DNA of 64,000 bases from Mycolicibacterium nivoides. Its GTDB lineage: Bacteria; Actinomycetota; Actinomycetes; Mycobacteriales; Mycobacteriaceae. The stretch covers positions 6,054,989 through 6,118,988 of the forward strand of contig NZ_CP034072.1 of the NCBI RefSeq assembly GCF_003855255.1. The letters run 5' to 3'. Numbering within the stretch: the stretch's first letter is position 1; the number at the start of each line of letters is the position of its first letter. Both the position numbers and the translations under genes were made by a program. The notes below the pieces were generated by a model that was not told the origin of the DNA, ran no database searches, and saw nothing but the letters and a program-made list of their open reading frames with translations. Of this stretch, positions 43,252 to 52,679 are shown piece by piece.

Positions 43252-44097
43252 ATGACTAGGTTAACTCTGGGCACCTTCGGCGTATTCGGTCTGTTCCAGC
43301 AGTGGAAACAAGTGACCGCCGCGCAACTGAGGGACATCGAGGCGCTCGGCTACGGCGTAATCTGGGCAGGCGGCTCGCCGCCGGCCGAACTCGACTGGGT
43401 TGAGTCAATCCTTGAGCCGACCAAGACACTGAAGGTGGCAACGGGCATCATCAACATCTGGTCGGCGGCCGCCGGTCCGGTCGCCGAGTCGTTTCACCGC
43501 ATCGAGACTGCCCACCCCGGACGATTCCTGCTCGGGATCGGGGCCGGGCACCCTGAGCTGATCGCCGAGTACAAGAAACCCTACGACGCGCTCACCGAGT
43601 ACCTCGCCAAGCTCGATGAATACGGCGTACCCGAGGACCAGCGCGTCGTCGCCGCGCTCGGCCCCCAGGTCCTGAAGCTCGCGGCACGCCGAAGCATGGG
43701 AGCTCATCCTTACCTGACCACCCCGCAACACACAGCTCAGGCGCGCGCCTTGGTCGGGCCGGATGCTCTCATCGCCCCGGAGCACAAAGTGGTGCTGAAC
43801 ACCGACGCGGCTCAGGCAAGGGCCATCGGACGCGAAGCTCTCGCCAGCTACTTCAAAGGGACCAACTATGTGAACAACTGGAAACGTTTGGGGTTCAGCG
43901 ACTCCGACGTCGCCGCCCCCGGTAGCGATGCCCTGATCGACGCCCTCGTCGCGTATGGCAGCACCGATGCCATCGCATCCAGACTGAACGAGCATCTCGC
44001 TGCCGGCGCGACCCACGTGCCCGTGCAAGTCCTGACCGGACCCGACAAACTGATTCCCTCGCTTACCGCATTGGCCGGACCGCTCGGCCTCAACTGA
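43252..44097 (+). CDS. LLM-class (F420-dependent type) oxidoreductase
   Basis: 281 residues of the luciferase-like TIM barrel; TLGTFGVFGLFQQWKQ, LRDIEALGYGVIWAGGSPP, ETAHPGRFLLGIGAGHPEL and RRSMGAHPYLTTPQHTAQAR match mycobacterial F420-dependent proteins of the TIGR03620 kind. Hydride transfer with F420H2 is likely; substrate unknown. The 218 bp before it show no gene. Confidence 0.9.
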   Translation: MTRLTLGTFGVFGLFQQWKQVTAAQLRDIEALGYGVIWAGGSPPAELDWVESILEPTKTLKVATGIINIWSAAAGPVAESFHRIETAHPGRFLLGIGAGHPELIAEYKKPYDALTEYLAKLDEYGVPEDQRVVAALGPQVLKLAARRSMGAHPYLTTPQHTAQARALVGPDALIAPEHKVVLNTDAAQARAIGREALASYFKGTNYVNNWKRLGFSDSDVAAPGSDALIDALVAYGSTDAIASRLNEHLAAGATHVPVQVLTGPDKLIPSLTALAGPLGLN

Positions 44098-44162
44098 TCC
44101 CACAGTGCACCGAGGATTTCGCGCCGTGACTGACTGAGCGGCCCCTTCGCCGCCCTCGGCGA

Positions 44163-44996
44163 TCAGCGGAACGCATCGAGCCGCTCGCCGGCCCACTGCC
44201 GGAACGAGCGTCCGGGCCTTCCGGTGATGCGCTCGATAGATCGCCGCGCCTCGTGGTGGTGTCGCGGCAGTTGCGACCAGTAGTCGAGGATGGCATCGAC
44301 CAGAGGTAGCGGAGCGTGCCGCGAAAGATGTTGCACAGCTTGTTCTCTGCTGGGTTCGCGCCAATCCAGCTCTCGTGCGAGCAAGGTTGCCAAAGTGTCA
44401 CGTTGCTGGTGGAAGCTGAGCACCTCGGGGCCGCCAAGAGGCAGGACGAGCCCTTCCAGATCGTCGTCGATAAGCGCACACTCGGCCACGTCGGCGATGT
44501 CCTCGGGATGGATAACGTCGAGACAGGCTCCCCAGAAGGGTTGCTCGATCGGCACTCCGGCGCGGATGAAGGATGCCCAGTCGAGCGTCATAGTGGCGAA
44601 TGTTCCCGGCCGCAGCACCGTAGTGCTGAAAGACGCAGCAGCAAGGGCCGTTTCGACGTCGGCGTGATGTCGCGCCAGCGAGTTGTGTTCCGCGTTGCCC
44701 ATCTCAGCCGAGTCCGAGGAGAGCAGGACGACCCGCCGGACACCTGCGCGCTCCGCACAGTCGACGAAGTCCTCGATGGCGGCGGGTTCCGCGTACAGGA
44801 AGATGCGGTCAATACCCTCCAATGCCTCGGCGAAGGTTTCCGGTGCGGCGAGATCCAGTTCCACGATCTCAGCGCCCAGTCCTGCCGCCTTGCGGGGATC
44901 GCGACTGCCTGCCCGCACGGTACGGCCGGCCTCGGCCAATCGTCCAACCAGGCTCGCCCCGATTCCACCCGTCGCACCGGTGATGAGTGTGGTCAT
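44163..44996 (-). CDS. NmrA-like NAD(P)-binding protein (atypical SDR)
   Basis: 277 residues starting MTTLITGATGGIGASLVGRL, with VRAGSRDPRKAAGLGAEIVE, the layout of NmrA/YtfG-type quinone reductases or redox sensors without the classical YxxxK site. ATG 44996 is chosen at the Rossmann start. The TetR gene lies upstream on the same strand 76 bp away and probably controls it. Confidence 0.87.
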   Translation of the reverse strand: MTTLITGATGGIGASLVGRLAEAGRTVRAGSRDPRKAAGLGAEIVELDLAAPETFAEALEGIDRIFLYAEPAAIEDFVDCAERAGVRRVVLLSSDSAEMGNAEHNSLARHHADVETALAAASFSTTVLRPGTFATMTLDWASFIRAGVPIEQPFWGACLDVIHPEDIADVAECALIDDDLEGLVLPLGGPEVLSFHQQRDTLATLLARELDWREPSREQAVQHLSRHAPLPLVDAILDYWSQLPRHHHEARRSIERITGRPGRSFRQWAGERLDAFR

Positions 44997-45072
44997 CGTT
45001 GAAACCCTAGGAGCGAATCCGTCACGAAACAAGACTTGAGTCCGACTTCGCAACATCGCGCCAGGCAGAGTG

Positions 45073-45720
45073 CTACTCGGGCTCGTCCGGCTGAGCGCCC
45101 GACAGCACGAGGTCCAGCAATGCGCGCAGTTCGGCGCCGAGATCGGACGCTGGGGGCTCCTCCTGGATCCACTGCGACATCGCGGAGACGTAGCCCGACG
45201 CGAGCAGCCGTCCGACCCGTTCCGGTCGCACGGACGGTCGAAGGACCGCCTCGGTGTCCACGATGAGGGCGGCGAGGTCCACCCCGACTGGATGGTCGAC
45301 CAGCATCGTCGTGTGCAGGAGGGCTGGCGGGACTAGCGCGCACATCTCCGCACGAGCAGCGGAGTTCGAGAGGGCCAGGGCGTCCAGGTAGGCACCGAGC
45401 ACTTCACGAAGTGGCCGACCCGCCACCCCATCAGTTCGCGCTGACCGCCCAGCCTCATTCCGTCGTCGCCGCATCCATTCCTCAAGGAAGAGCGTCTTGC
45501 GCGGGAAGTGCGTGAAGACGGTGCTGCGCGACAGTCCCGACCGCTCGGCGATCTCGTCCATCGAGGACGCCTCGAATCCGCGTTCAACGAACAGCGCGAT
45601 GGCAGCTTCGTAGACCCGGTCGTGCCGCTCTGCTCTCTTCAGCGTCCGCCGGGTCGGCTCCTGCCGCGCACCACGGCCACGCGTTCGCCCGCTGGCTGTC
45701 TCGGAGCGCTCTGGATCCAT
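45073..45720 (-). CDS. TetR-family regulator
   Basis: 215 residues with a basic N-terminal arm (SGRTRGRGARQEPTRRTLKR), HTH SSMDEIAERSGLSRSTVFTH FPRK-type, and a helical effector domain. It is upstream of the NmrA-like gene on the same strand, so autoregulation and control of that gene are likely. No clear operator was found before it. Confidence 0.88.
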   Translation of the reverse strand: MDPERSETASGRTRGRGARQEPTRRTLKRAERHDRVYEAAIALFVERGFEASSMDEIAERSGLSRSTVFTHFPRKTLFLEEWMRRRRNEAGRSARTDGVAGRPLREVLGAYLDALALSNSAARAEMCALVPPALLHTTMLVDHPVGVDLAALIVDTEAVLRPSVRPERVGRLLASGYVSAMSQWIQEEPPASDLGAELRALLDLVLSGAQPDEPE

Positions 45721-46086
45721 CGCCCCAGTGAAACACGGCGGTGTCGTCGTTCCGCGAGCCCCGGCGCGGATAGACGGATAAAAGACCGAGTCCGTATGTA
45801 AACGTCCGGCCACCGGGGCCGGCGGCTTCGAGCGTGCGGACCGGATCCGACGCGGAGCTTTTGAAGATAGTGGCAGACGGATGTCGCAAGAGGTCCGTCT
45901 GCGCTCGAAGTTGCCGGCGATCGGCACCGAACTTTTCTGGAGAAGGCCATCGCACCCGATTGATCGTTCTGCGTTGGGACTGTGGCGAATACCGACAGCG
46001 GCCGCGTGTCGAGCACTAGACGCCCCCGGGCGACTGCCGGAACTCGTCCGCGGCGACAGGAACCGCTGGAATAATCCCGCTGGCCA

Positions 46087-46372
46087 CTACAGACCGGCGT
46101 CGCGAAGCGCATCAGCAACTACCCGAAGGCAGGACGTGAAGCCCTTGCGTCCATGCTCATCGATCCAGAGGTCGAAGGCATTCTGGAAGGCGATCGTGGC
46201 GATCTGTGAAAACAGCTTCGCCGTGCCGGATTCGATGTGGCGGTGCCAGCATGTCGGGGTGCTCTTGGGCAGCTTGGTGTAGACGAATTAGCAGCACGAC
46301 GGATTGGGGTAGCCGACGAGCGCGGAGAGGAGAACCATTGCCGACAGCCCGTCGATCTCGGCGGAGGATCCT
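46087..46372 (-). pseudogene. Degraded TetR-like gene (C-terminal part)
   Basis: One minus-strand frame reads IDGLSAMVLLSALVGYPNPS, an in-frame TAA, then IESGTAKLFSQIATIAFQNA and FDLWIDEHGRKGFTS up to LRDAGL and stop TAG 46087-46089, which looks like the last third of a TetR effector domain. No HTH part was found. The rest of 45721-46584 shows no recognisable gene. Confidence 0.45.
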
Positions 46373-46584
46373 TCACCGCCCGATCGCGGCCAATAAACCG
46401 TAGCTGTTCGCGAGACGTTCGACCGCACGGGGCGTGGTGATCAGTGGGGCCCCAACAACCGGATCAATGCCAGCTCAGCTGTGTTCAGCGCCAACGGATC
46501 CGGTCGGTCGACTGTCAGCGGAGTCTCGTTTTCTAGAGAAGCGCGACGGATCCAGTCTCACGGGAGTCAGCTGGGCAAGTCGCC

Positions 46585-47202
46585 TCACTCTCGCGGACGG
46601 GTACTGGACGCCACGCTCATCGCCAAGGGCAGGAAGACGCCGTCGACGATCTCGGCGATCGCCTCCGGGGACGCTGGCCGCATTGACATGAAGAGGTCGT
46701 GGCGGAGCAGGTCGCTGGGCAGTGCCTTGATGCGCTCCGGTAGCGGGTTTGGGCCGAGTTCGCCACGGGCGGCGGCACGTTCGACGATCACGTCCATCAG
46801 CGAGCGGCCCTCGGGCAGGAACAGGGTGCGAAACCGGGCGGGGGTGCCGCCCTCCTGATCGAAGTACGCACTGAGTCGAACGGTGAACAGCCCGATGAGT
46901 CCCGACCTGCGGTCGTTCACCTCGTGCAGGACGGCGAGTACATCGTCGCGGAGGCTGCCGGTGTCTGGGGCCTTGATCTCGTCGATCTGACCGCGGCGTC
47001 GAATGGTCGCCTCCAACAAGTCCATTCGCGAGGGCCAGCGTCGGTACAGCACCGAACGCGCGGTCTCCGACCGGCTCGCGACGGCGTCGATCGTAAACCT
47101 CTCATAGCCGGCCTCGAGCAACTGATCCCATGCCGCGTCGAGGATTGCGGACTCCAGGGCGGCACCGCGGCGGCGCGACTGGGCGGGTGGTCTAGAGGAC
47201 AC
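46585..47202 (-). CDS. TetR-family regulator
   Basis: 205 residues. HTH: FTIDAVASRSETARSVLYRR followed by WPSRMDLLEATI; C-terminal domain of the TetR_C_16-like sort with FFDQEGG-like acidic loop (AYFDQEGGTPARF). GTG 47202 is the start. It is divergent from an FAD monooxygenase 77 bp away and most likely represses it; this regulator/monooxygenase pairing is common in actinobacteria. Confidence 0.88.
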   Translation of the reverse strand: MSSRPPAQSRRRGAALESAILDAAWDQLLEAGYERFTIDAVASRSETARSVLYRRWPSRMDLLEATIRRRGQIDEIKAPDTGSLRDDVLAVLHEVNDRRSGLIGLFTVRLSAYFDQEGGTPARFRTLFLPEGRSLMDVIVERAAARGELGPNPLPERIKALPSDLLRHDLFMSMRPASPEAIAEIVDGVFLPLAMSVASSTRPRE

Positions 47203-47235
47203 TTGCGTAGCTTATCGTCCGCTGTTAACTTCGGG

Positions 47236-47262
47236 TAGATAAGCAACAGTCTTGTATCTAAT
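47236..47262. promoter_or_regulatory. Imperfect inverted repeat between TetR and FAD monooxygenase
   Basis: TAGATAAG and CTTGTATCTA face each other (reverse strand AGATACAAGACTGTTGCTTA), and GCTTATC/GATAAGC at 47210-47216 and 47238-47244 is a second, wider pair. Location in the 77-bp divergent gap suggests a TetR operator; the exact boundaries are uncertain. Confidence 0.45.
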
Positions 47263-47279
47263 CCTGAAGGAGTAGGTCG

Positions 47280-48506
47280 ATGCCCCGTCGCAGCGCCCTC
47301 GTATCCGGCGCAAGCATCGCCGGCCCGGTCCTGGCCTTTTGGCTCGCGGAGGCAGGCTGGGACGTGACCGTTGTCGAACGGGCCGAGCGGCTCCGTACAA
47401 GCGGCTATCCCGTTGATGTCCGCGGGACAGCGGTCGAGGTCATCCGGCGGATGCGCCTGCAGGACGGGCTGGCGACGGCACGGTACCGCCGCGCTCCGAT
47501 TGCATTGCTCACGCCCGGTGGGCGTCGGTTAGCCACGTTGGACTTCGGCAACCTGCTCAACGACACGGCCGCCGGCGACGTGGAGATCACCCGGGGAGAA
47601 CTTGGAAGGATCTTGCACGACGCCGGCGCCAACCGGGTGGACTACGTTTTCGGGGAGTCGATCACCGGCATCGAGCAGACCGACGCGGGGGTGAATGTCA
47701 CGTTCGCGGTCCGCGCGGCGCAGTCGTTCGATGTCGTGATCGGAGCCGACGGTATCCACTCCAATGTGCGTCGCCTGGTCTTCGGTGCCGAGCAGAAATT
47801 CATCCGGCACCTCGGGCCGCTGGCGGCCATCTGGGACTTACCGGCCGACAGCTTCGAGCCGGGCGACGGGTTCATGTACTCGCACGCCGGCCGGACCGTC
47901 GTCGTCGAACGGCCCACCGATAGTGCACCCGCACGCGCTTTTCTGGCCTTCGTCCACGATGACCCGGGTTCGGTGGACACGCGGGACCGGGGCACCGCCG
48001 TCGCGGCGATGCAAGCGGCGTTCGCCGAGGACCACTGGCGCACAGCGGATGTCATCGACACGGCGCTCGGCGCCGAGGACATCTACTTCGACACCGTCAG
48101 CCAGATCCGGATGGATCGGTGGAGCGCTGACCGTGTCGCATTGGTCGGCGACGCCGCCTACGCGCCGGCGTTCCTGTCCGGCCAGGGCACAAGCATCGCG
48201 ATCGCAGGTGCCTACGTGCTGGCGAGCGAACTCGTCCGGCACGAGCGCCCGCACGCCGCGTTCGAGGCCTATGAACGCAGACTGCGCCACTACGTCGAGA
48301 AGAACCAGGACCTGGCGCTACGAACCGACTCGTCAATTATTGCTCGCAGCCGAAAGGATCTGTGGCGACGCAACATCCGCCTGTCGCTCGTGCCACTGCT
48401 GCAGCGACTCGGACTCGCGGCGACGTCGAGGCCCCCGCTCCGCGAGGCGGCGACGGATCTGACGCTGGGAGCCGACGATCTGCAACGGAGCCGCATTCCA
48501 CGCTGA
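47280..48506 (+). CDS. FAD-dependent monooxygenase (PHBH-like)
   Basis: 408 residues. FAD-binding loop GASIAGPVLAFWLAEAG, then VTVVERAERL, the DG motif VIGADGIHSNVRRLV and the GD motif VALVGDAAYAPAFLSGQGTS. It hydroxylates an aromatic or polyketide-like substrate with NAD(P)H, or inactivates an antibiotic. AGGAG precedes ATG 47280. A truncated relative lies at 22251. Confidence 0.92.
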   Translation: MPRRSALVSGASIAGPVLAFWLAEAGWDVTVVERAERLRTSGYPVDVRGTAVEVIRRMRLQDGLATARYRRAPIALLTPGGRRLATLDFGNLLNDTAAGDVEITRGELGRILHDAGANRVDYVFGESITGIEQTDAGVNVTFAVRAAQSFDVVIGADGIHSNVRRLVFGAEQKFIRHLGPLAAIWDLPADSFEPGDGFMYSHAGRTVVVERPTDSAPARAFLAFVHDDPGSVDTRDRGTAVAAMQAAFAEDHWRTADVIDTALGAEDIYFDTVSQIRMDRWSADRVALVGDAAYAPAFLSGQGTSIAIAGAYVLASELVRHERPHAAFEAYERRLRHYVEKNQDLALRTDSSIIARSRKDLWRRNIRLSLVPLLQRLGLAATSRPPLREAATDLTLGADDLQRSRIPR

Positions 48507-48732
48507 CGTACTCAACGAGGACCCCCAGCGCCAGCGTCTCTCGCCACGCGAAGACCCCTGGCGCCATGTCCCGCTCCGGCGGACAGGCTCCATACCCATT
48601 CGCGTCCTCACCCAAGAAACCCAACCCGGCAACGGATCCGACATCATCAACGTCCTGGTCGACGACATCTAGAACTACGTCCAACCATTAAGCAGACAGC
48701 CCCCGCCACATCCGCGTGCTTTAATCGCCCCC

Positions 48733-49131
48733 ATGCAGGATGCGCCTCTTGTGGACCCAGGTGATCCTGACGAGTGGTCGGCGACAATCGGCGAGATTTC
48801 TGTTTCGGAGTATTGGATATCGACACCAACTGGGCAATTTCCGATACGCGGCACCGTGTGGACGGTCACGGACATGTCCACGACCGAAGAGCACTTCCCG
48901 ACCACCGCGATAGTTCTCGCGATCGTGTTTTCCCTCTTCTGTCTGCTGGGCCTACTTTTCTTGGTTCTGATGAAAGAGGTGCGGCAGATTGGGTTTGTTC
49001 AGGTCGTGGTCCAGGGCGACGGGTTCTGTTACACGACAAGAGTTCCGGTGACACACCCTCAAGACGTCCTCGCCATCTACGACGAAGTCGAATATGCGCG
49101 CGAGTTGGCCGATCAGCTGCCCGGTACCTGA
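48733..49131 (+). CDS. Hypothetical single-pass membrane protein
   Basis: 132 residues. The first 55 residues (with SVSEYWISTPTGQFPIRGT) look extracytoplasmic or folded, then a hydrophobic segment TAIVLAIVFSLFCLLGLLFL, then a cytoplasmic part with QVVVQGDGFCYTTRVPVTHP. I do not recognise the function; similar small proteins occur in actinobacteria. No clear ribosome-binding site; the 226 bp upstream hold no gene. Confidence 0.65.
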   Translation: MQDAPLVDPGDPDEWSATIGEISVSEYWISTPTGQFPIRGTVWTVTDMSTTEEHFPTTAIVLAIVFSLFCLLGLLFLVLMKEVRQIGFVQVVVQGDGFCYTTRVPVTHPQDVLAIYDEVEYARELADQLPGT

Positions 49132-49329
49132 GTCGTCGTTGCGGCCGAGGTCTGAACACGTGCCGGTCGCTGCTTGGCCGGGACAGTTGAACCTGTCTCA
49201 CCCAGGGCACATCCCGCTGAGCCACATAGCCTCAGCGCGAGCTTTAGCGCGCGGTTCACTTGAGAGCAGGAATTGCCTCATTGGCAAGTTTTCTTGGCAG
49301 TACCCCAGCGCTCGCTGGAGGATGAAGGA

Positions 49330-50019
49330 ATGATGTCGCAGTCCTCCGCCGAACCTCCCGTCGCCGTCGCCGAACACGTTGCGCGGTACGCAGACGAGCC
49401 ACCACGACGAGTTCCTGGATATGACGCTCTGCATCAGATGGCGGCGGTGCTCCTGGCGGAAAACGCACCACCCGTTGCGCGAGTTTTGGTCGTCGGCGCA
49501 GGCGGTGGCAAAGAACTGGCAATGCTCGCCGACACCCACCCTGGATGGACGATAGACGGTGTCGACCCGTCAGAGGAGATGCTCGACCTAGCCAAATGCA
49601 CGGTTGGCTCAAATCTTGGTCGAGTACACCTCATTAACGGTGTCATTGACGACGTCCCCGCCGATGCGCTCTACGACGGGGCGGTCAGTGTGCTGACAAT
49701 GCATTTCCTCGACAAAGAAGAACGCCTGCGCACCATATCCGAGATCCACCGGCGGCTGCGTCCCGGTTCGCCTTTAGTCGTCGCGCATTACAGCGTCCCA
49801 GAAGTCAGCCGCGACCGGTGGATGCGGCGGCACGTTGAGTTTTGCGTCACCGCTGGCCTGGCTCGCGCCGATGCCGAAAACGCCCGACACGCCGTCGAGG
49901 AACGGGTGCCGATCCTCACCCCCGACCAAGACGAGGCCATCCTGCATGAGGCCGGCTTCAACGACGTAGCGCTGTTCTACGCCGCCCTCACCTTCCGCGG
50001 CTGGGTCGGTTACGCCTGA
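49330..50019 (+). CDS. SAM-dependent methyltransferase (class I)
   Basis: 229 residues. Motif I is VLVVGAGGGKELAMLA, the acidic residue after strand 2 is in IDGVDPSEEML, and motif post-I/II appears as GAVSVLTMHFLDKEERLRTI followed by RRLRPGSPLVV. The C-terminal part has VPILTPDQDEAILHEAGF. GAAGGA precedes ATG 49330. Small-molecule methylation is likely; substrate unknown. Confidence 0.88.
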   Translation: MMSQSSAEPPVAVAEHVARYADEPPRRVPGYDALHQMAAVLLAENAPPVARVLVVGAGGGKELAMLADTHPGWTIDGVDPSEEMLDLAKCTVGSNLGRVHLINGVIDDVPADALYDGAVSVLTMHFLDKEERLRTISEIHRRLRPGSPLVVAHYSVPEVSRDRWMRRHVEFCVTAGLARADAENARHAVEERVPILTPDQDEAILHEAGFNDVALFYAALTFRGWVGYA

Positions 50020-50192
50020 CGCGCACAGCGGGAGCGCCCCCAGTCGACAGTTCCGCGTACCTCGGCCTAGCCGGCCCTGTCTCGTTTCCAAGAAATGAGA
50101 CACGCCTTCGGCAGAGCGCCGAGGGAAGCGGCGACCAACCGCAATCCGAATGCGAATGGGTAGTAGCAAGCCCACAACAACTAAGAGGCCGG

Positions 50193-50420
50193 GCAACCGG
50201 CTCGGCCCCCCTGTTGCAGCACGAGAGCCGTGACCGGATGTTGGCTGCCTTGCAACACTTCTTGGAGACGTCGGGTAGTCCGTCACGGTGTTGCCGCAGA
50301 CTGGGGTTACACGCCAATACCGTGACACAACGCATACGACGCATCGAGGAGCTTCTGGGGCACCCGATCGACCCCGAAGATCACTCGCTGCGTGTCGCCC
50401 CCGCCGCATCCCGCCGCCAC
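50193..50420 (+). pseudogene. 3' relic of a PucR/CdaR-type regulator
   Basis: One frame reads APLLQHESRDRMLAALQHFL, then ETSGSPSRCCRRLGLHANTV and TQRIRRIEELLGHPIDPEDH, the C-terminal HTH of PucR-family activators. The upstream GGDEF-like and sensory parts are missing. The remaining bases from 50020 to 50634 show no other gene, only AT-richer sequence with repeated AATTGCCA-like elements at 50465-50505. Confidence 0.7.
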
Positions 50421-50634
50421 GGACCGACCGCGCCTTTTGGACACCAACGTTCCAGCGAGTTCCGGCAATTGCCAACTTTTGCCAGTTTCCAAATGGAATT
50501 GCCAGCGGAGAACTGGAACCTACAAACACTTGAGCGTCGGCAGGGCCGACTGCTATCAGGTACATAAGCACAACTAATCCATATGAAGAACCATTAGCTG
50601 TACTTGATCACCGCTCGTACATAGCCTCAAACGC

Positions 50635-51234
50635 ATGGCTTCACCCGTCCTCATCGGATTCCTCACCACCATGGCGTTGATCGCCGCGATCGGCGCGCAG
50701 AATGCCTTCGTGTTGCGCCAGGGCATCCGTGGGGAGCACATCGTCGCGGTGATCGCGTTGTGCACGGTCTCCGACCTGATCCTGATCGCCGCGGGCATCG
50801 CCGGTGTCGGCGCAGTCATCACCGCGCATCCCGACGCCATGGCGGTGGCGAAGTTCGGGGGCGCAGCCTTCCTGATCGGTTATGGCGTCCTCGCCGCGCG
50901 CCGCGCTTTCCGGCCCTCGGCACTCAATCCGTCCGAGCGCACCCCGGCCCGCCTGGCCGAGGTGCTGGTGACCTGCCTGGCACTGACCTGGCTGAACCCG
51001 CACGTGTACCTGGACACCGTGGTGCTGCTCGGCTCGCTGGCCAACGAACACCGGGAGCAGCGATGGCTGTTCGGGGCCGGCGCGGTCGCCGCGAGTGCAC
51101 TGTGGTTCACCGGCCTGGGTCTGGGCGCGCGTCGACTGGCCGGCCTGTTCGCCACCCCGATGACCTGGCGCATCCTCGATGGCGTCATCGCGGTGATGAT
51201 GGTCGCGCTCGGCGTGGGCCTCGCGGTGTCCTGA
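50635..51234 (+). CDS. LysE/ArgO-family amino acid exporter
   Basis: 199 residues and about six membrane helices. Family signature at the start: [20 protein letters not shown] followed by RQGIRGEH, and later [17 protein letters not shown], as in LysE of Corynebacterium and ArgO. It exports basic amino acids by proton or membrane potential. The usual divergent LysG/ArgP regulator is not present here. Confidence 0.92.
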   Translation: MASPVLIGFLTTMALIAAIGAQNAFVLRQGIRGEHIVAVIALCTVSDLILIAAGIAGVGAVITAHPDAMAVAKFGGAAFLIGYGVLAARRAFRPSALNPSERTPARLAEVLVTCLALTWLNPHVYLDTVVLLGSLANEHREQRWLFGAGAVAASALWFTGLGLGARRLAGLFATPMTWRILDGVIAVMMVALGVGLAVS

Positions 51235-51326
51235 GCACCGGCCTCCACTACCTCTGCACTGTCGGAATTCGTCAGGCAAGTGTCGATCGGATTCTGGGCA
51301 TGCGACAGAATTACGAGGTGAGTCCC

Positions 51327-52244
51327 ATGTTCCGCCGTGAACCATCCCCGGCCCCGCACCCCATGGCGGATGCTCCAGCCTGGTTCACCTCCGCCCTGGA
51401 ACAGACACCGGAGCACTCCACGATCGACGTCGACGGATGCCCGATTCACGTGCGCAGCTGGGGTGACCCGGACAAACCGCCGCTCGCGTTCGTCCACGGC
51501 GGCGGAGCGCACTCCGGATGGTGGGATCACATCGCTCCGTTCTTCGCCCGCACCCATCGGGTCATCGCGCCTGACCTGAGCGGGCACGGCGACAGCGGAA
51601 CGCGCACCGAGTACGCCCTCTCGATCTGGGCCCGGGAAGTTCTCGCGGCATCGGAAGCCTCGGGGTCCTCGGCGCGGCCCACGATCGTCGGCCACAGCAT
51701 GGGCGGCTGGGTGGGCGCCTCGGCCGCCACCCGCTACGGCTCGCAGATCGACAGCATCCTGGTCATCGATTCGCCGCTGCGCGATCGCGCACCCGAGGAA
51801 GTCCGGCTGCGGAACCGTCGCCGGGACACCGCCGGATACCCAACCGAGGACGAGATCCTGGCCCGATTCAGGGCAGTGCCGAAACAGGACGTGACGCTGC
51901 CCTATATCGGTCACCACATCGCCGTGGAATCGATACGCGAAACCGACGACGGGTGGGTGTGGAAGTTCGACCCCGACATCTTCGGCGGCCATCTGCTCGA
52001 CGAAACATCTGCCGACGAGGAGATCCTGGAGAACACCTTCGCCCGAATCCCTTGCCGGGTTGGGTATTTGCGTTGCGAAGACGGGGTGGTTCCGCCTCGG
52101 ATGGCCGACCAGATCCGATCGATGCTGCAACTGCGGGGTCCGTTCGTCGAACTCGCCGAGGCCGGCCACCACCCGATGCTGGATCAGCCCCTGCCGCTGG
52201 TGGCGACCATCCGCACGCTGCTGGAGTTCTGGTCGATCACCTGA
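51327..52244 (+). CDS. Alpha/beta hydrolase
   Basis: 305 residues. The oxyanion region is FVHGGGAHSGWWDHI, the nucleophile elbow GHSMGGW, and the His is in AEAGHHPMLDQP; an acidic residue in YLRCEDGVVPP is the probable third member. Possible esterase, epoxide hydrolase-like or C-C hydrolase. ATG 51327 follows GAGGTG. Confidence 0.9.
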   Translation: MFRREPSPAPHPMADAPAWFTSALEQTPEHSTIDVDGCPIHVRSWGDPDKPPLAFVHGGGAHSGWWDHIAPFFARTHRVIAPDLSGHGDSGTRTEYALSIWAREVLAASEASGSSARPTIVGHSMGGWVGASAATRYGSQIDSILVIDSPLRDRAPEEVRLRNRRRDTAGYPTEDEILARFRAVPKQDVTLPYIGHHIAVESIRETDDGWVWKFDPDIFGGHLLDETSADEEILENTFARIPCRVGYLRCEDGVVPPRMADQIRSMLQLRGPFVELAEAGHHPMLDQPLPLVATIRTLLEFWSIT

Positions 52245-52334
52245 GCGCGTTGTCCCGCCGAGGCGACTGTCACGTCATGGCCCCCGGTAGGCTGCCGAAG
52301 CGGATACCCATGTGCGACCGGAGGTCCGATACTC

Positions 52335-52661
52335 GTGCTCGACGCTGACAATGTGCGCAGCATCGCGCTCTCCTTCCCCGAGACCACCGAGAAGGAGCGC
52401 TGGGGTCATCCGACCTTCGACGTGGCGGGCAAGATGTTCGTCACCGTTCCCGACGACGAGACCTCATTTGCGGTGCGCTGCCCCCGGTTTGACCGTGAGG
52501 AATTGATCGCCGCCGAACCGCACAAATTCTGGGTCCCCCAACACGAGGCCGCCTCGGCCTGGGTACGGGTCCGGTTGGCTGAACTGGAGGATCGGCAAGA
52601 GCTCCGCGATATTCTGCTCGACTCCTGGCGCCAAGCCGCGCCCAGCCGACTGACCGAGTAG
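52335..52661 (+). CDS. MmcQ/YjbR-family DNA-binding-like protein
   Basis: 108 residues of the small CyaY-like fold: VRSIALSFPETTEKERWGHP, FDVAGKMFVTVPDDE and KFWVPQHEAASAWVRVRL. The biochemical role of the family is unclear. GTG start. Located 90 bp after the hydrolase, possibly co-transcribed. Confidence 0.85.
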   Translation: MLDADNVRSIALSFPETTEKERWGHPTFDVAGKMFVTVPDDETSFAVRCPRFDREELIAAEPHKFWVPQHEAASAWVRVRLAELEDRQELRDILLDSWRQAAPSRLTE

Positions 52662-52679
52662 GTACGTGAGCGCACCCGC

